Source: Daphnia carinata (taxonomy: Eukaryota > Arthropoda > Branchiopoda > Diplostraca > Daphniidae). Taken from it: a stretch of DNA of 64,000 nucleotides. Numbering within the stretch: the stretch's first letter is position 1; each line of letters opens with the position of its first letter. Position numbers and translations under genes: made by a program. Under the pieces are notes generated by a model. That model was not told the origin of the DNA. It saw only the letters and a list, made by a program, of their open reading frames with translations, and searched no databases. Shown in pieces: positions 38,001-49,465 of the stretch. The stretch covers positions 1,398,501-1,462,500 of the forward strand of contig NC_081331.1 in assembly GCF_022539665.2 (NCBI RefSeq), written 5' to 3'.

Positions 38001-41000
38001 ACAGACTTCCTCTGATGTACAAAAGCGAGAGCCTCGATCGTCAAGTTCCAATTTAGATGTTGAATGTATACACACAAAAAAATGTCTTGCAATGGCTTAA
38101 AGCTTCCCCTTCTTCCGTCCGACGGTAGGAAAGATCAGGAAATCCATCGGGGTTGATGCCAACACAAGACACCGATGTACGTAACGGCGTTACGGAATTG
38201 TAAGGGGTGAAAGTTTGGCTCTCGTAACGGTTTTTATGTTTTGCAGCGAGCTTTCTTCTCCGCTTCATCGCATTTAATGCGAATATCGGATCGCAGTCAA
38301 GTTTGATGTTATCGTGCATAATGACTTTGCGACCCGGCAATAGTAGGGGAGGAAAAAAAACAGGTCATGTAAATGGTAGGTTTTTTAAAAAGACAGTCTC
38401 TATAAAAAGCAAAAAGCGGTATAGTTTTCAGGGTACAAGAATGAAAATTACGCGATGCTGTGTAAAACCGAAATCTGTGGAAATCTATTTCGCGCGTGAA
38501 ACCCAACCATCTCATATACCGTTTGAATTGATTTTGTTTCATGGAAGAAAAAAAAAAGGATGAATTTGTATGTTTCGCTTCCCTCTTTTGTTATTTTATT
38601 TTACTCTAAAAAAGTAAAAAAAAAAAAGTCCTTTCTTTTTCTTCCTCTTCGATGCGCGGCTCTTAAAATGTTTCTGGAGCAATAATGTTCCTTACCCTTT
38701 CCACCGTGACACGTTGCCGAGACAACAGCCATTCGTTCCACGACGACGAAAAAAATCTTTATTCTTGTAATATTCCGTGGCTGATGCCAGTCCTTTTATC
38801 CTTTTATAAGGGAAAGAAAAAAATGGGTGTGGGGACCCGTTCAATTTGAGGCAACAAGCGGCTGCTATTGAAGCTTTTTACTACCTAAACGTACGCAGCT
38901 TACGTGCACAAGTTTGATCCTCAGATATATTTGCTTCGACGGACGGCTGCGTTCCGATCTCATCCAAAACTCTTATAGATTTTCTACTAGCGGCTTGCGT
39001 ATTTGAATTTCAAATTTTTTTTTTTTTTTCTCGCCAAGCCTTTTGTTTTTTTTTGTTTTTTCAACCGACTAGTCCGTCTGTGCCAAACAGCCGACACGTC
39101 GGCATTCCGCCGATCTCACGAAGTGCGGGAAAATCAAATCAAAAGTGCGACTGAACACGGAATGTCACATTCTGTTTTTAAAATTTTTCTCTTCCACATG
39201 TTTGACGTCGTTCTGTATTACCATTCCTCTTCTTCTTTTCACGACGGACTTTAAAGTTCGGTTTTAAGCAAACACATCAAAACAAAACTATTGGATTATT
39301 TCGATGAAAGGAGAAACGAGGACAAGGCTCAACATATTGGACAATCAACGAGACAATAAACGTCCTACGATGTGCCGTACGGTCGTTGTCACCACCAGAT
39401 ACTCTGATCAAAATGAAAGGCAAACAAAAAAAAAACACGATATTCACCGATGATTGCGCACCGACAAAAGAGAACGCAATGACAGGCCGGCGAGAGAGGA
39501 GAAAATAGGCTTGTTGCAACGACATCATCGACGACACGAAAAAAAAGGGGGAGCTCTCTAAAAACATCTGATTCCGTCGTCGGCTTCATCTTTTATTGAA
39601 CGACTAGCCGTGTAAAAGTCAGAGAAAAAAAAAAGACTCTGGAGAGGGTAGAAAGAAAGTGAGCCGATGATTTTGAAGAGGATCAAAGAACAAAAAAATA
39701 AAAAAAAAAAGAAGTAGGTTGACGGAGGGATAGAAAATACATGTTATATTGCAGTTTCAGAGGGCTAGAGAAAATACTACACTCAAAGTGTGTCTACTAC
39801 ACGTATATCTAGAGCTGTTGACCTAAACGTTGGGGCACGATTCTTCTTCATTGGCCTCCGCTTTCTCCCCCCTCGACTGGACTCGTGTCGTCACGTCAAA
39901 ATGCCCACGAGACAAAATCCCCCACTTTGGGTTGGATTGATTACACAGCAAACTAAACTCCCCCTCTACTCCTCTCTTGGTCTATATAAGCTCACGCCTC
40001 ACCACAGCAGTTGCGTATGTGTCTGTCATGTGCCATCCAATGCCCGTTTGCTTGAATTAGAAATGCACCATGTATAGACACACACACACACACACACGGC
40101 AAAAAGTGTATAGTTGATTCTCTTCTTCACCCTTCGTTGATATATTCCGTTGAGGCGACGGAGCCGATCCTCTTTGTTATAGAGTTGCGGTTGGCCGGCC
40201 CGTTTGTTGGATGATAACAAAGTTACTCATACACGACTGACAGGGACTTTCTTAGTGATTCACGGACGCAGACGCTTTGCTCCTCTTCACTTCACTGTGA
40301 ACGAAAACTTGTTTCCGCAATTCGGGTGTGGTACTTAGAGAAACAAAAAAATGCGGACTGCACAAACGTACTCTGTTTTTGTTGCGTAGCTTTTCATGCG
40401 AAATCAGCAAAAAACTCAAAGTTTAGTTTTCTTATTCCCCTCCTCCCTTTTTTGGGGTGGGGTTGAATCCGAGTGAAGTTGACATTTTTATTTTATATAT
40501 TGGCTTTTCTTCGACGTTTTTGGGGTATCTCCTTTTGCGTCGAGCGTCGTCCTTTTTTATTTCCGCCTTCTCCTTTCAAGTTGGCATTACCATAAATCTC
40601 GAATAGAACCCTCGTTAGTTGACTACTGTCTATCCGCCGTGCCGAACCTTTCCGCTCTTGATTGTGTACTGCTTCGTCACCGTCGGCGGTCGTTGTCTTT
40701 TATTGGATTAGGTACGAAAAGAGAGCCACAATACGGACGATGAGGTGCCAAACAGAGCGATGGGTGGGTCATCAACTTTACAATTTCTTTTCAAATGTAT
40801 TTCGTTTTTCATCCCACCCTGTTGACATAAAGATTCTCATTTAAAAAAATCATGCGCACCCATTGATTGCATCATTCCATTGAATGCCGAGCCATTAAAT
40901 CGACCGTAACATTCGGACTCGGTGTGTGGCATATACGCAACAATCAGCCTGCGCAAAAGATGAACTTTTATTCTTTTTTCCTTACCAATGTCGGCCGTTC

Positions 41001-44000
41001 CGCCGCAGGTTCCCTGTTGAGCTTGCTTGGCCACCCGCGACAGAGATTCCAAATAGATTTTGGCCGCGGCTGCCGCTCCTGAAAAGAAAAAAAAGAAAAA
41101 CAGTAAAATTATGTATTCAAGGAGCTAGGCACGAAATACAATTGTATGCACATCAAAAAGGAATGCAAGAGAGAAAGTGAAAAATGAAGAATCAATGCCA
41201 GGGTTATTATGGCCCATTTTTTTTTTCGGTTTACGCCACAAACGAAAAGAAGCTATTCCTGTCATCATTTCTTTTTTTTTTTTAGAGATAGTTTTGAACG
41301 GGTTCGTGGTCCACCACCACCTGGCATCGGTCTGTTTATAGTACCATTCGAAACTGTGCTATAAAAACGAAATTTCTTATTATTATGGCAGGGCCATGCT
41401 AAATAGTGCCATCAAAATCCTTTTCGCCCCAATGACGTTGGGTCGTTATGTTTGCCAAACCTATGAATATACTGGGCTATACTATGAACTGAGACCATAG
41501 ACGACCGATTTCGAAAGTCACGAGAGTTAAACACGAAAGTCACGCTTAGAATGTTCCCTCCGACCGTCATTTGTAGGACACCATTCATCAAAAACTACCA
41601 ACCAAATGCGTTTTTTTTATTTATTTTGCCTGTATATAAAAAAAAAAAGGTCCTAAATTCATTGGCAAACGAAAGTGAACGACTGCTTGCTAGTTTTCGT
41701 TAAAGGCCACTTTCGTGTGCAGAATAAAAAAAAAAAAGGGACAGCGCAACTCCATCAACATTGCGAATGAGATGAGTTCAAAAATTAGAAATAAGAGTGG
41801 GAGTTTTAATATATTTTTTTTACTGTATCGCCCATGTGTGCGTTAGTGTGTGCGTAAATAATTGCTTCTCTTAGAAAAAAAAAAGAAATAGGAATTTCTA
41901 TAGACGTTCCAAACACGTATTGTATAACATTGGACTTCGTGAAAGCGCATTGGGCTGGCCGTCTCTCTCTCTCTCTCTCTCTTTTGATGTTTTTCGCTGT
42001 CGGACAGATGATGCTTCACGCTTTCTTTTTCTTACAGGCGCCGGCGCAAAACGTGTGGAATCACATTAAGACGGTGGAATGAATTCACGTGTGTGCCGTT
42101 TTTGTGTGTGTGTGTGAAACAACCAGCCACTGCCCAGCCCAGCGCGTTTACATGCATATAACAGCATCCTCATCATCATTTTCGAATAATAGTATTTTTA
42201 TTTTTTATTTTTAGGCGTCATAACCGCAATAACAGAATAGGTTGAGGCTGTCCATTTGTTTTGAACAGTGAGGGGTTAAGATTCATTTTTACCGGTAACC
42301 GCCTTCAGCCGCACGATGGCCTCGAGGCCATCAACGCTAACGTCAGTTAATCCATTTTCCCTTTTTTGAAAATTTTGCTTTGGCATTTTGGATAATCCAG
42401 GGTAAGCAGCTGACTGCTCCTGTCTGGAATGTTTAGGCGTATTATAAATACGTTCTGTACTACACTTTCTACATAACGAAGAGCGTAGTAATAGCATCAA
42501 GTTCCTTTTTCTTTTTGCATTTGCTACTCATTTTTTATTCAGCATTTTTTTTGTTGTTGTTGTTTTGTTTTGGCGTTACATCGACATCAATCACAATCAC
42601 AAGAAGAAAAACGTACTAGGGAAGGCCGCAGGTATGGAAGGGGTTTTGTACGTTACCTCATTCTTTTTTATTTCTACGTGCTTGTTCAATAGGTAATTAA
42701 TAAACACCCGGACGGGATAATTACTTCAATCTTTCATTGATTGAAAAGGTCCAAAAAATCATAAAAACATTTTTTTTTTCTTCTTGTTTGTCTGTGTGTG
42801 GGCCTCATACTGAATATTAAACGCTACACATTTCGTCAAGCAAAAAAAGAAAAAAAAATTCTAGAAAGAACAAAGAGTGTCCATAACTCTATCCAAATAA
42901 ATCCTTCCTCCTTTTTTTCAAGTTTGGAAGTGATATCGATCCGATGAAGCGCTCAGCTCTAACGTCCACTCCAACGAGGGCGAGGGGAAAAAAATAATAA
43001 TAAAACTGATTCCCCATCTACGTGTCTTTTCCCTTTTCTCTGTACGACGCTTCAGGTGCTTCTTTTGATCTCCCTGAACCTGTACGGAGTGGGGGAGATC
43101 GAAAAGCTTGTTACACACAGGGGAACTGTCTATTTTTATGACACTGCTCCGACCGTGTTAGAGGGCCACTGTTGCTATACTAGCGGAAATATGTAATATT
43201 ATTTTCCCTCCCTTCTTTTTTTTTTTTTTTCTAAACAGGAAAGTCGGCCATAATAAATGCAAGAATTCGTGTATAAATAAAGTCATCGTTCGACATCTGA
43301 AAACAAAAAATTGTTCCTATTTTCGTTTATGTTTTTCGCAGTCGTATTTATTTGCCGTCTATAAATGTGCGAACAATTTTAAGGCCACGCGTGTGTGTTC
43401 TTACAGCCCTTTTGCCATCATAAAACATCCGAGCAGGAAGAGAAAAAAAAAAAAAAAAATGCGAACAGAAACTGGTGGTGGGGGACGAATGGAGTCGATA
43501 GTCAAGTTTAACCTCGGCTGCTTATTTAATGCTTTTCCTTGTTTCGTTTCTTGTTTATGTGTCTAGCATTTGCAGTAGACATTGATACATTTTCCCATGC
43601 GTCGGGGACCACACCTGAAAAGAAGGTTAAAGCTATACGGATGTATTTCAGCCTACATAAAGGCTGAATCGTGTTTCTGCTGATATCTGCTTCACGGAAG
43701 ATAACGCAAGAAAAACAACATGATCTCTATTATTCGCTGCATTTTCATTGTCATTTTTTTTTTCAAGGCTACGCTACTCACGACCCAGCAAAAATTAAAG
43801 CCAATTTGGCTTCGTTTGGCTATTGTTTGGTCTGCTGTATTTATACAACGCGTGTCCCTGTGCTATGCCATACCTGAGACAAGACAAAAAACATTTTGTT
43901 TCGTTTCACATGTCCCTTCCTTTACCGTACACTAGCGTTCACTACGTCTGCTAAGTGTTGGAGCGTGATGTGTTCACAGGACGCCTCTGATTGGGTAAAA

Positions 44001-47000
44001 CAAGTAAATGGAATGGCAAACGCAAGGCTGTATGGCTAAGCGCATTCTTGCGAAGGACGAAGAACAAAAAAATGGCTCTATATATCGAATGCAAACAAGA
44101 GTATTTACTAAGGTTACCACACATTGCGTAATCAATGTCTTTCTTTAAAGAGTGGAGGGATTTAAACTGATCGTTTTTTGTCTCCAATCGTAAAAAGAAA
44201 AAAACGTTTCCAATTTTTTTGTTGTTTTCTACTTTTTGTTTTCCAGATTTTAATTACGAACTGACTGCAATATATAAAGTTATAAAGCTCCAGCCTTGGT
44301 GGCTATACCACCAGTCGTAAGGTATTCGGTGTCGGTGCAATTACACGCAACGAAAAAATAGTAAATCGTCATACTACACTGCCTCTGGCAAGAATATCAC
44401 ATTGCGGAACAAACAACAACACGAACGAAAAAACTCGTGAAAATAAACTATCAGGAATGCAATTACATGATTCGTTTCTTTTTTTGGTCTAAAGTTTTAA
44501 ACACAAACCCGCATTTTTTTTTTCATAGCTTTGCGGCTAAAAAAAAAAAAGAAGAGTGTAATGTAATAAACTTACCGTGTAAGGCCTTGAGATACGATTT
44601 CCCAGCGTTGATCAGTTGCCTGGCTCCTGGGTTAAATTTGTCCAAAATGTTCTGCTCGCGCGTTGTGTGTCGTCATCGCGCGCATTAGAGCGGGGGAGAG
44701 AGAAATAGAAACAACAACAAAATATTAATGAACGAAACTATAACAAGACCGTTTTGCTGTACAATCGTTTAAAAAAAATAAAGAAACACTGACTTCGAAT
44801 AAGACAATAAGAGAGCATTTATAAAAATAAATAAAACGACCTTTGCTCACATGATACACACACACAGACCAACGAAAGAGGCCATTATACGCAAGTCACT
44901 CTTCATGATGATAATGATCCTCCAACCTTTTCTGGAAGAAAACCACCCAAACAAATGAAAAGTAAATTTACGAGTTCGCCTAGAGGTCGATCGGCTGTCT
45001 ACGTAAATCCGTAAGAAAAGACAGACATCGATTCCGTCCTCCACCGACCTTCTAACAGCCAGTTATTTACCTATTATATTCTTTAAAATTACGATTTCAA
45101 GGGAAAAAATGCGTATCTATGCTTTCCAGCATCAGTGCGAATGTAGAACTAGCTTATAACTATCGCCTCGAGAAGTTTAATTTATTTTTAAAGTTGTTTT
45201 TTACGCTTGTTAAGCGCGCCCTATAAAACCGGCGCCACCATAAGACATAGCCTATATATGCGCATAACAATGGGCAGGTAACGAACTCGGATCAACCCCG
45301 TTTAGCACGGTCGCTTTTTAGGTTTTTTTTTTTCTTTTAACATTAACGACAAAATAATAAAGAATGAATAACAGTGAGCTATAGACGTCGAATTGAAAAG
45401 AACGTCGTGTTTCTTCTGATGAACAAGTTTTTGGCTTTAGATAGGAGAGAAAGTTTTCGACTTAGTCGTTAAGTTAAAGAACAATGCTCTTCTAAAGAAA
45501 ACAAGACGTAGTGTTACAAATTCACAACCGAAAAAAACAAAACCGTACCAAACAATTTCTCTGTGCGTCGCAATTCGACAAGTGCCGACTTCACCAATGG
45601 ACGTTGACGTCGACAGCAGCAAATCGAATTTGCTTCGCACTTTGGACGTCTGCTCCAGTCTTGACTGTTACACAATAAAGGCGGGGACTTGACTAAAATT
45701 AGAACAGGCTAAGCAATAAATATATATATTTTTTTTCTTCTCTCTTTTATTATTTCAAATGGAGGGGAAGCGCCCAAAGAAAAAGTTCGCATTTCAAACA
45801 TTTTTTTTGTGTGTTGTGTTCCGTGTCCTCCTCCCTGGAGGCAAATGCTCTACTTCGGCTCATTAAGATCCGTCGACTTTTATTTTATTTTCAATTTTTT
45901 TTTTTCCTTTTCCTTATGTCTTTCCTTTACGTCGACGAGACAAAAAAATCCGTAACGCTGAAATCTTCCTGCCATGTTTTTTTTTCCTTCTTTATTATTA
46001 CTGTTCCAGGTGGAATGCGTTAGGTCTGCCAGACGTCTTGTCAGTGCCGAAGATCATTGGAACGACGACGTTCTCCTAATTTTTTTTTCCTTCCTCTCTC
46101 TCTTTCATTTTTCTGTTGTTATTTCGTTCGAGTTGCACCATCGATCGTTATCTTTTTCCAATTTAATTGTCATTAAATGCAGGTCACAAGTTGCAAAGAG
46201 CTTGGCCTGGATATCTGTGAAACAGAAATTAGCGGTGACGGCGCGGGCGTTTATTTTTGGGCCCGTAATAATGCGCTCAACCGGCGACAATAACCCGATG
46301 ACGACGCCTTGTTTCCTTTTTTTTTTTTTTTTTTTTTTTTCAATGGGAACAAGAACGAATTGTTCTGCCGAAAGACAGAGAGCCATTTTGCACCACAATC
46401 TAAAAAAGAAATGTAGAGATGGCTGGTAAACGGATGAAGACGTGAAAGAAGTCAGAAAAAAAAGACGTTTCGTTATTATTTTTAAGTATTAGACTTTCTC
46501 TTTCACACGCTGCGAGTTCGCCTGATGATCGTTCCCCGCTAGCAAAAAATTCGGTTGGTGCGCAGATGAGCACTGGAGCGAGGGCGTCGCTATAGCGGTA
46601 GCCCGTACACAACAGTTACAAGTAGAATAAAAGCTGAGAGGTCGTGGGCTTGTTCGGGTCGGAGAGTCTTCATCATCTTGTCGTCTATCGTCTATCTTTA
46701 TATATACATATACATACGCTGTTTTCCTATTATTTTTATCGTGCGGCACTGTATGTCAATCGCTTTCTCTCCTGGAACACATCAACCGTCTCTCACATTG
46801 CGCTATTGAACACAAAACGGGGACGGATATGTGCTAATGTTTCACCGCCGTAACAATCAAAAAAGAGCAAAAATGTCGGAGAAAAGATTGCACGATTGTT
46901 CTTTCACTCAATTCACTTGTCTAACCGCTTGCATTCCCGTCAACTCTCTCTGATGTTTGCAATCGAAAACAAGGCAAAGTGTTCTCTCCCCTTCTTTCAT

Positions 47001-49465
47001 TCGGAGGTTGGAATTTACGAAGTCAGCTGATTGTAGACAATGAGCGACAGGAACTTAAAGCGGGACACGAGACCCCGTTTCTTCATTTTTTTTTTTTTTT
47101 TTTTTGTTTCTTTTTATCGCTTTGCTTTGTTGTTTTGTGATGGGAAGAAATACATCGAGGACCGTGAGAGGGGCTTGTTAACAAGGAGAAAAGTGATGCG
47201 GTGAAGCAACGGACATTATGAATGTTTTGTCTTCGAGCACCGAGAATTTATTGGCGGCGCATTTCCTCATTTCTCTTTCTGCATCGTCGAGACAATTGAA
47301 GAATACCTCTTTCTATTTTTTTACTTTTTCACCGTTGTGCACACAAAAACACGGTTTTATTTGAAATTCCACTCAAGTACAGACCCTGTCATGTACTTAA
47401 CTTGTTTGCACACCGTCATCATCGTGCAAGGCGGCAATTATTCTTGTTTACTCGCTGTTTTAACATTCGGTGATTAGTGGCCGTTGACCAAAAATTCGAG
47501 TTTTTTTTTAGTTGGTCTTAGTTGGTCCCGTTGTTTATTGGTTTCTCGTGGGGTGGGCCGAAATACTAACAATTCTATCCGAAAAACTTTGTGTCTGTTT
47601 CATTAAATACCTTCAGTCATCCATCGAGAGTACAGCGCTCCTGCGTTTTTAGCTTTTAACTAAATAATGAAGAATCATAACCGTGAAACTTGCAAATCAT
47701 ATTGTTGTCTTTAACTGGTGTTTTTCTCTACTAAAAAAAAAAATTGGTAGTGGAGAAAAGTTGAACGCACCTTGTTGGTTCTTTCTCAAAATGTTTGGAA
47801 GAACATTTTTATTTAGCGGTAGTTGTTTATTGAAGTCAGCCGGCTTCTCCCTAACTTTGCCTTCCCCCTCGTCATCACCCTCCCCTCGTTTTTTTCCAGC
47901 AGCAACGTGAAGCTCATTATTCACGGATATCACCTTTGACGATGATCTTAAACTCGAGTGAACGACACTTGCCCGTCTTCTTCTGCCGAGACGGTGAAAA
48001 CGATATTTGTGCACGTTAGAACAATGGGAGGAGCCTGCCTACATTCAATACGACGGCGTTCGCATTTTATACGATGGATTCCATTTTCTCAGAGAAATCG
48101 GGGATGCAAAGATCAGTAGGTTATCTCTAGGTATGTAATCAGATTAATGCTGCATTTTGATGTTCTCTAATCGAGGTGGCTTTCATCACTCCCCAGTCGT
48201 TCTGATGTTTCTTTTTCCATCAAGTGTCGTCTCCGGTTGCCATTTTGCATTAAAAAAAAGCGCTATACACACAGATGAGAGCGAAAGTATGTGTACAGAG
48301 GTAAACCAGAGAGAGTACCCTCTTCGGTGTGTGAAAAAGAGAGAGAGAGAGAGGTAAAAAGGTAAAGAGAGAGTGAAAGAAAAATGAAAATGGCTTTTTC
48401 CATCTTCTTCCACTTGCTCAATTCTTTTCATTGAGAAGTTGAGAGAGATGTGAAGAGCGGGTCAAACTTTCCTTTTTTTCCTTCGTCGCGAGCACATCGA
48501 GGCTTGTTACCAATCAAAGGACGTGAAACAAAGAACAACAAGCGAAGGGTTTAGAGAGGGAGAAAAAAAAAAAGAGACACACAATGTAACTGTAAAAACT
48601 GTTGGCGATTAATAAAGTGGCACGGGAGAACAAGAAGAATAGAACTGCAAAAACCATAAAGCGAAAAGATCGAAAGATTTGGAACCTGCACACAAAATCT
48701 CCCGTGGATCATTAGCGCGCAATAAGTAATGTTTTCTTTAAGATTGTGAACTTCGTCACCTTCGCCAGGTGTTTGCGGTCCGTTTGAAAACCTTTTTCCT
48801 CTCCTAACTCTCTGGTGTAATATCCGATTTGTTCTGTCGTTGATCTTATCTCCCCCCTTTTTTAAAGTTTCGTATTTTGCTATTCAAAGGTTCTTGGGAA
48901 TTCTCGTTATTTATAAATCGCAGCGTCATTTGGGAATATAAGCGACAATAATTAATCTTTTGGAATTAAACTCAGGAAGGACAAGGGCGCCAGCACTCCA
49001 GTCTACCATCCACTCCATCACCTCAGAAAGTAGGATAAGTGCATTCGGGTCTTGCAGTAGCCTTAAGAACAAACTCTTGGGAAACACGACGACCGTTTGG
49101 AATTTAGCTCGGAAATGTATAAAAATAAATGATTTCCTAAGCGACGAGGTGATGTGGCGCATACACCTGCTGTTTTTATGTTTCTAAGTACTACCCCTGT
49201 GTATATGAACACACCGAGGCGTTGTATGCACGCTCACGCAACGTCGCACTCCCTAATTGTTTAATAAGAGGACTACCGTCAGGGAAGGCCCATTCTCAAC
49301 GTTGGGTATCACGTGAAAACAGAAATTGGACAGGCGTTTGCCGTGACGGTGGTTGTCTGGTGCACCCTTTTTTTTTTCTCGTTTTCACCATTGACCCTCT
49401 GTCGTTAGTTGTTTTCCTACCTTGTAACACGCGTCGACGTTCTTGGCCATCTCTTCCGGCTCCAT
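24604..49465 (-). CDS. IRSp53: I-BAR/SH3 adaptor of the IRSp53/BAIAP2 family (whole gene, 14 exons)
   Basis: The family binds phosphoinositide-rich membrane through an inverse-BAR dimer, bends it outward into filopodia, and recruits WAVE, Ena and Mena-type actin regulators through its SH3 domain downstream of Rac and Cdc42. Fourteen minus-strand exons join with every phase consistent to about 1210 residues. In order: I-BAR domain at about 1-246, serine-rich linker 247-365, SH3 at about 366-436 (VRALYAY, GWYYGENVRT, RGWFPLAYTE), low-complexity Ser/Gln/Asn region 441-599, proline-rich segment with APAPPPR near 650 and PSPPPAPEVDYSD near 715, then a long unrecognised tail. Vertebrate IRSp53 has about 520-550 residues, so this protein is about twice as long, almost all of the excess coming after the SH3 domain. 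The family identity is secure; the joining of the last exon rests on phase and splice sites. Confidence 0.92.
26054..29121 (-). other. Intron 13 of the I-BAR gene
   Basis: This 3.07-kb intron contains no minus-strand exon with a phase that could fit between exons 13 and 14. It contains an exon-like plus-strand island at 26895-26979, reported separately, and a short G run at 28807-28817. Confidence 0.7.
26895..26979 (+). other. Unassigned exon-like island on the strand opposite the I-BAR gene
   Basis: A strong acceptor (nine T, then CCAG) precedes 28 open codons beginning LPSAYRPLEHVESIF and ending SKRMKKRE, followed by AAG|GTTTTT. Nearly every third position is C or G, as in the true exons of this window and unlike the surrounding AT-rich intron. 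If the weak donor is not used, the frame runs on through poly-T to a TAA near 27055. I recognise no family and see no partner exon. Confidence 0.45.
29122..29669 (-). CDS. IRSp53: I-BAR gene exon 13: proline-rich region
   Basis: The acceptor GGTCAG|CTTCGT joins phase 0 to exon 12, and the donor CTCAA|GTAAGT leaves two bases (AA) for exon 14. The 182 codons are Ser/Thr/Pro/Ala-rich, with KKAPAPPPRI and PSPPPAPEVDYSDEE, likely SH3 or EVH1 ligands. Reading through the donor gives a short frame ending in TAA, which would be a truncated isoform if the intron were retained. Confidence 0.85.
29839..30151 (-). CDS. IRSp53: I-BAR gene exon 12: low-complexity linker after the SH3
   Basis: The acceptor TTTTAG|CCTTGG supplies one base to complete Gly441, and the donor is AGTAAG|GTACAG in phase 0. 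The text starts LGLRSQFDTSLASPSPV and includes a glutamine/asparagine run (KQQQQNNN). It ends GDRALFNKVPGFSK. Confidence 0.85.
30351..30459 (-). CDS. IRSp53: I-BAR gene exon 11: C-terminal half of the SH3 domain
   Basis: The exon encodes DRNKGWYYGENVRTGKRGWF and PLAYTEQ, matching the GWHYGE and RGWFPFSYT stretch of vertebrate IRSp53. The acceptor CACACAG|GGGATC is clear. The 3' end is less sure: CCGG|GTACGA at 30350 is the only donor I see in the phase needed by exon 12, but the frame stays open for 26 more codons (SISSSSEISFYK and beyond), which could be an alternative end. Confidence 0.85.
30723..30905 (-). CDS. IRSp53: I-BAR gene exon 10: N-terminal half of the SH3 domain
   Basis: The exon starts at GTTGCAG|TAAGGA, with two bases completing a valine, and ends AACG|GTACTA. 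It encodes GTVRALYAYLSSGEHQINFL and EGDLILLLGDE, the ALYxY and RT-loop part of an SH3 fold. The next residues, PVSFHSNANG, make the n-Src loop about ten residues longer than in vertebrate relatives, and the intron falls there. Confidence 0.92.
31021..31312 (-). CDS. IRSp53: I-BAR gene exon 9: linker between I-BAR and SH3
   Basis: The acceptor is TCTCAG|ACGAAC and the donor TTCAG|GTAACA. The sequence includes NENLYALPRTPVLTLEDEVD, QMRKSHSIDTSYLYEEAQST and CKSKSEFNLAF. Vertebrate proteins carry a partial CRIB motif in this area; no clear CRIB consensus is visible here. Confidence 0.9.
31394..31585 (-). CDS. IRSp53: I-BAR gene exon 8: last I-BAR helix
   Basis: The exon encodes AIAQERKRYGFVLERQTSLS, then a helix with AHYGKGAALLEKHLDGWQE and CVEFLLGQQSG. 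It aligns with the ALxEERRRFCFLVEKQ and YHSKGKELL region at the end of the vertebrate IMD. It is 64 codons long, phase 0 at both ends. Confidence 0.95.
31647..31703 (-). CDS. IRSp53: I-BAR gene exon 7 (57 bp)
   Basis: This small exon encodes SMDEEKAKLDAFCEQSLKE between TTTACAG and GTAGAG. It continues the acidic side of the I-BAR helix that leads into ERKRYGF of exon 8. Confidence 0.93.
32028..32168 (-). CDS. IRSp53: I-BAR gene exon 6: basic membrane-binding tip
   Basis: This 47-codon exon encodes ADHKKFNQQYRSQYDVYSKA and the lysine/serine-rich MSLVKKHSKKSSSKSNRSS. The lysine cluster corresponds to the KKLRKKSQGSK stretch of vertebrate IRSp53 that contacts phosphoinositides at the tip of the I-BAR dimer. 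Confidence 0.95.
32562..32633 (-). CDS. IRSp53: I-BAR gene exon 5
   Basis: The exon encodes LKAFYVDLIVPLESNIEKDT and KVVQ between TTTACAG and GTAAGT. It is central I-BAR helix with heptad-like hydrophobic spacing. 24 codons, phase 0 at both ends. Confidence 0.95.
33108..33169 (-). CDS. IRSp53: I-BAR gene exon 4
   Basis: This 62-bp exon encodes IAMQQMIDVQREIQSQQLNT. The acceptor TAACAG supplies GT to complete a glycine begun in exon 3, and the donor is ACG|GTGAGT. Confidence 0.95.
33170..40985 (-). other. Intron 3 of the I-BAR gene (7.8 kb)
   Basis: No exon on either strand is supported. The intron holds poly-A/poly-T tracts, an AT repeat at about 35887-35906, G runs at 36099-36113 and 37340-37355, and a CA repeat at 40077-40097. 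Its length is typical of first introns carrying regulatory elements, but none can be named. Confidence 0.7.
36099..37355 (+). repeat. Two long G homopolymers
   Basis: Fifteen Gs at 36099-36113 and sixteen at 37340-37355 lie in intron 3 of the I-BAR gene. On the transcribed strand of that gene they are C tracts. Similar runs occur at 28807-28817 (11) and 56309-56323 (15). Confidence 0.9.
40986..41078 (-). CDS. IRSp53: I-BAR gene exon 3
   Basis: The exon encodes AAAAAKIYLESLSRVAKQAQ then QGTCGGTADI. The acceptor is TTTTCAG|GAGCGG and the donor CATTG|GTAAGG; both ends split glycine codons. It corresponds to the AAKGYFDALVKMGELA helix of vertebrate IRSp53. Confidence 0.95.
41079..44575 (-). other. 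Intron 2 of the I-BAR gene
   Basis: 3.5 kb with no exon seen. It contains a CT repeat at 41962-41982 and many A/T runs. Confidence 0.7.
44576..44651 (-). CDS. IRSp53: I-BAR gene exon 2
   Basis: The exon encodes NILDKFNPGARQLINAGKSY and LKALHG, matching the EQFNPSLRNFIAMGKNYEKAL signature at the start of the vertebrate I-BAR domain. The acceptor is GAGCAG|AACATT and the donor CACG|GTAAGT. Confidence 0.96.
44652..49420 (-). other. Intron 1 of the I-BAR gene (4.8 kb)
   Basis: There is no further minus-strand coding exon. Long T runs lie at 46317-46340 and 47086-47105 and a GA run at about 48339-48352. On the plus strand there are a 151-codon open frame at 45974-46429 and exon-like scraps at 47900-48132; both are treated as findings rather than genes. 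Confidence 0.65.
49421..49465 (-). CDS. IRSp53: I-BAR gene exon 1: start codon
   Basis: AAA-ATG-G is a good start context. Fifteen codons, MEPEEMAKNVDACYK, end at CAAG|GTAGGA in phase 0, as exon 2 requires. The text parallels SEEMHRLTENVYKTI at the vertebrate N-terminus, which fixes this ATG as the start. Confidence 0.93.

Noticed and set aside
47697-48014. 105-codon minus-strand frame in I-BAR intron 1
   Set aside because: Cannot fit between exons 1 and 2 in phase and ends in runs of F and K from homopolymers.
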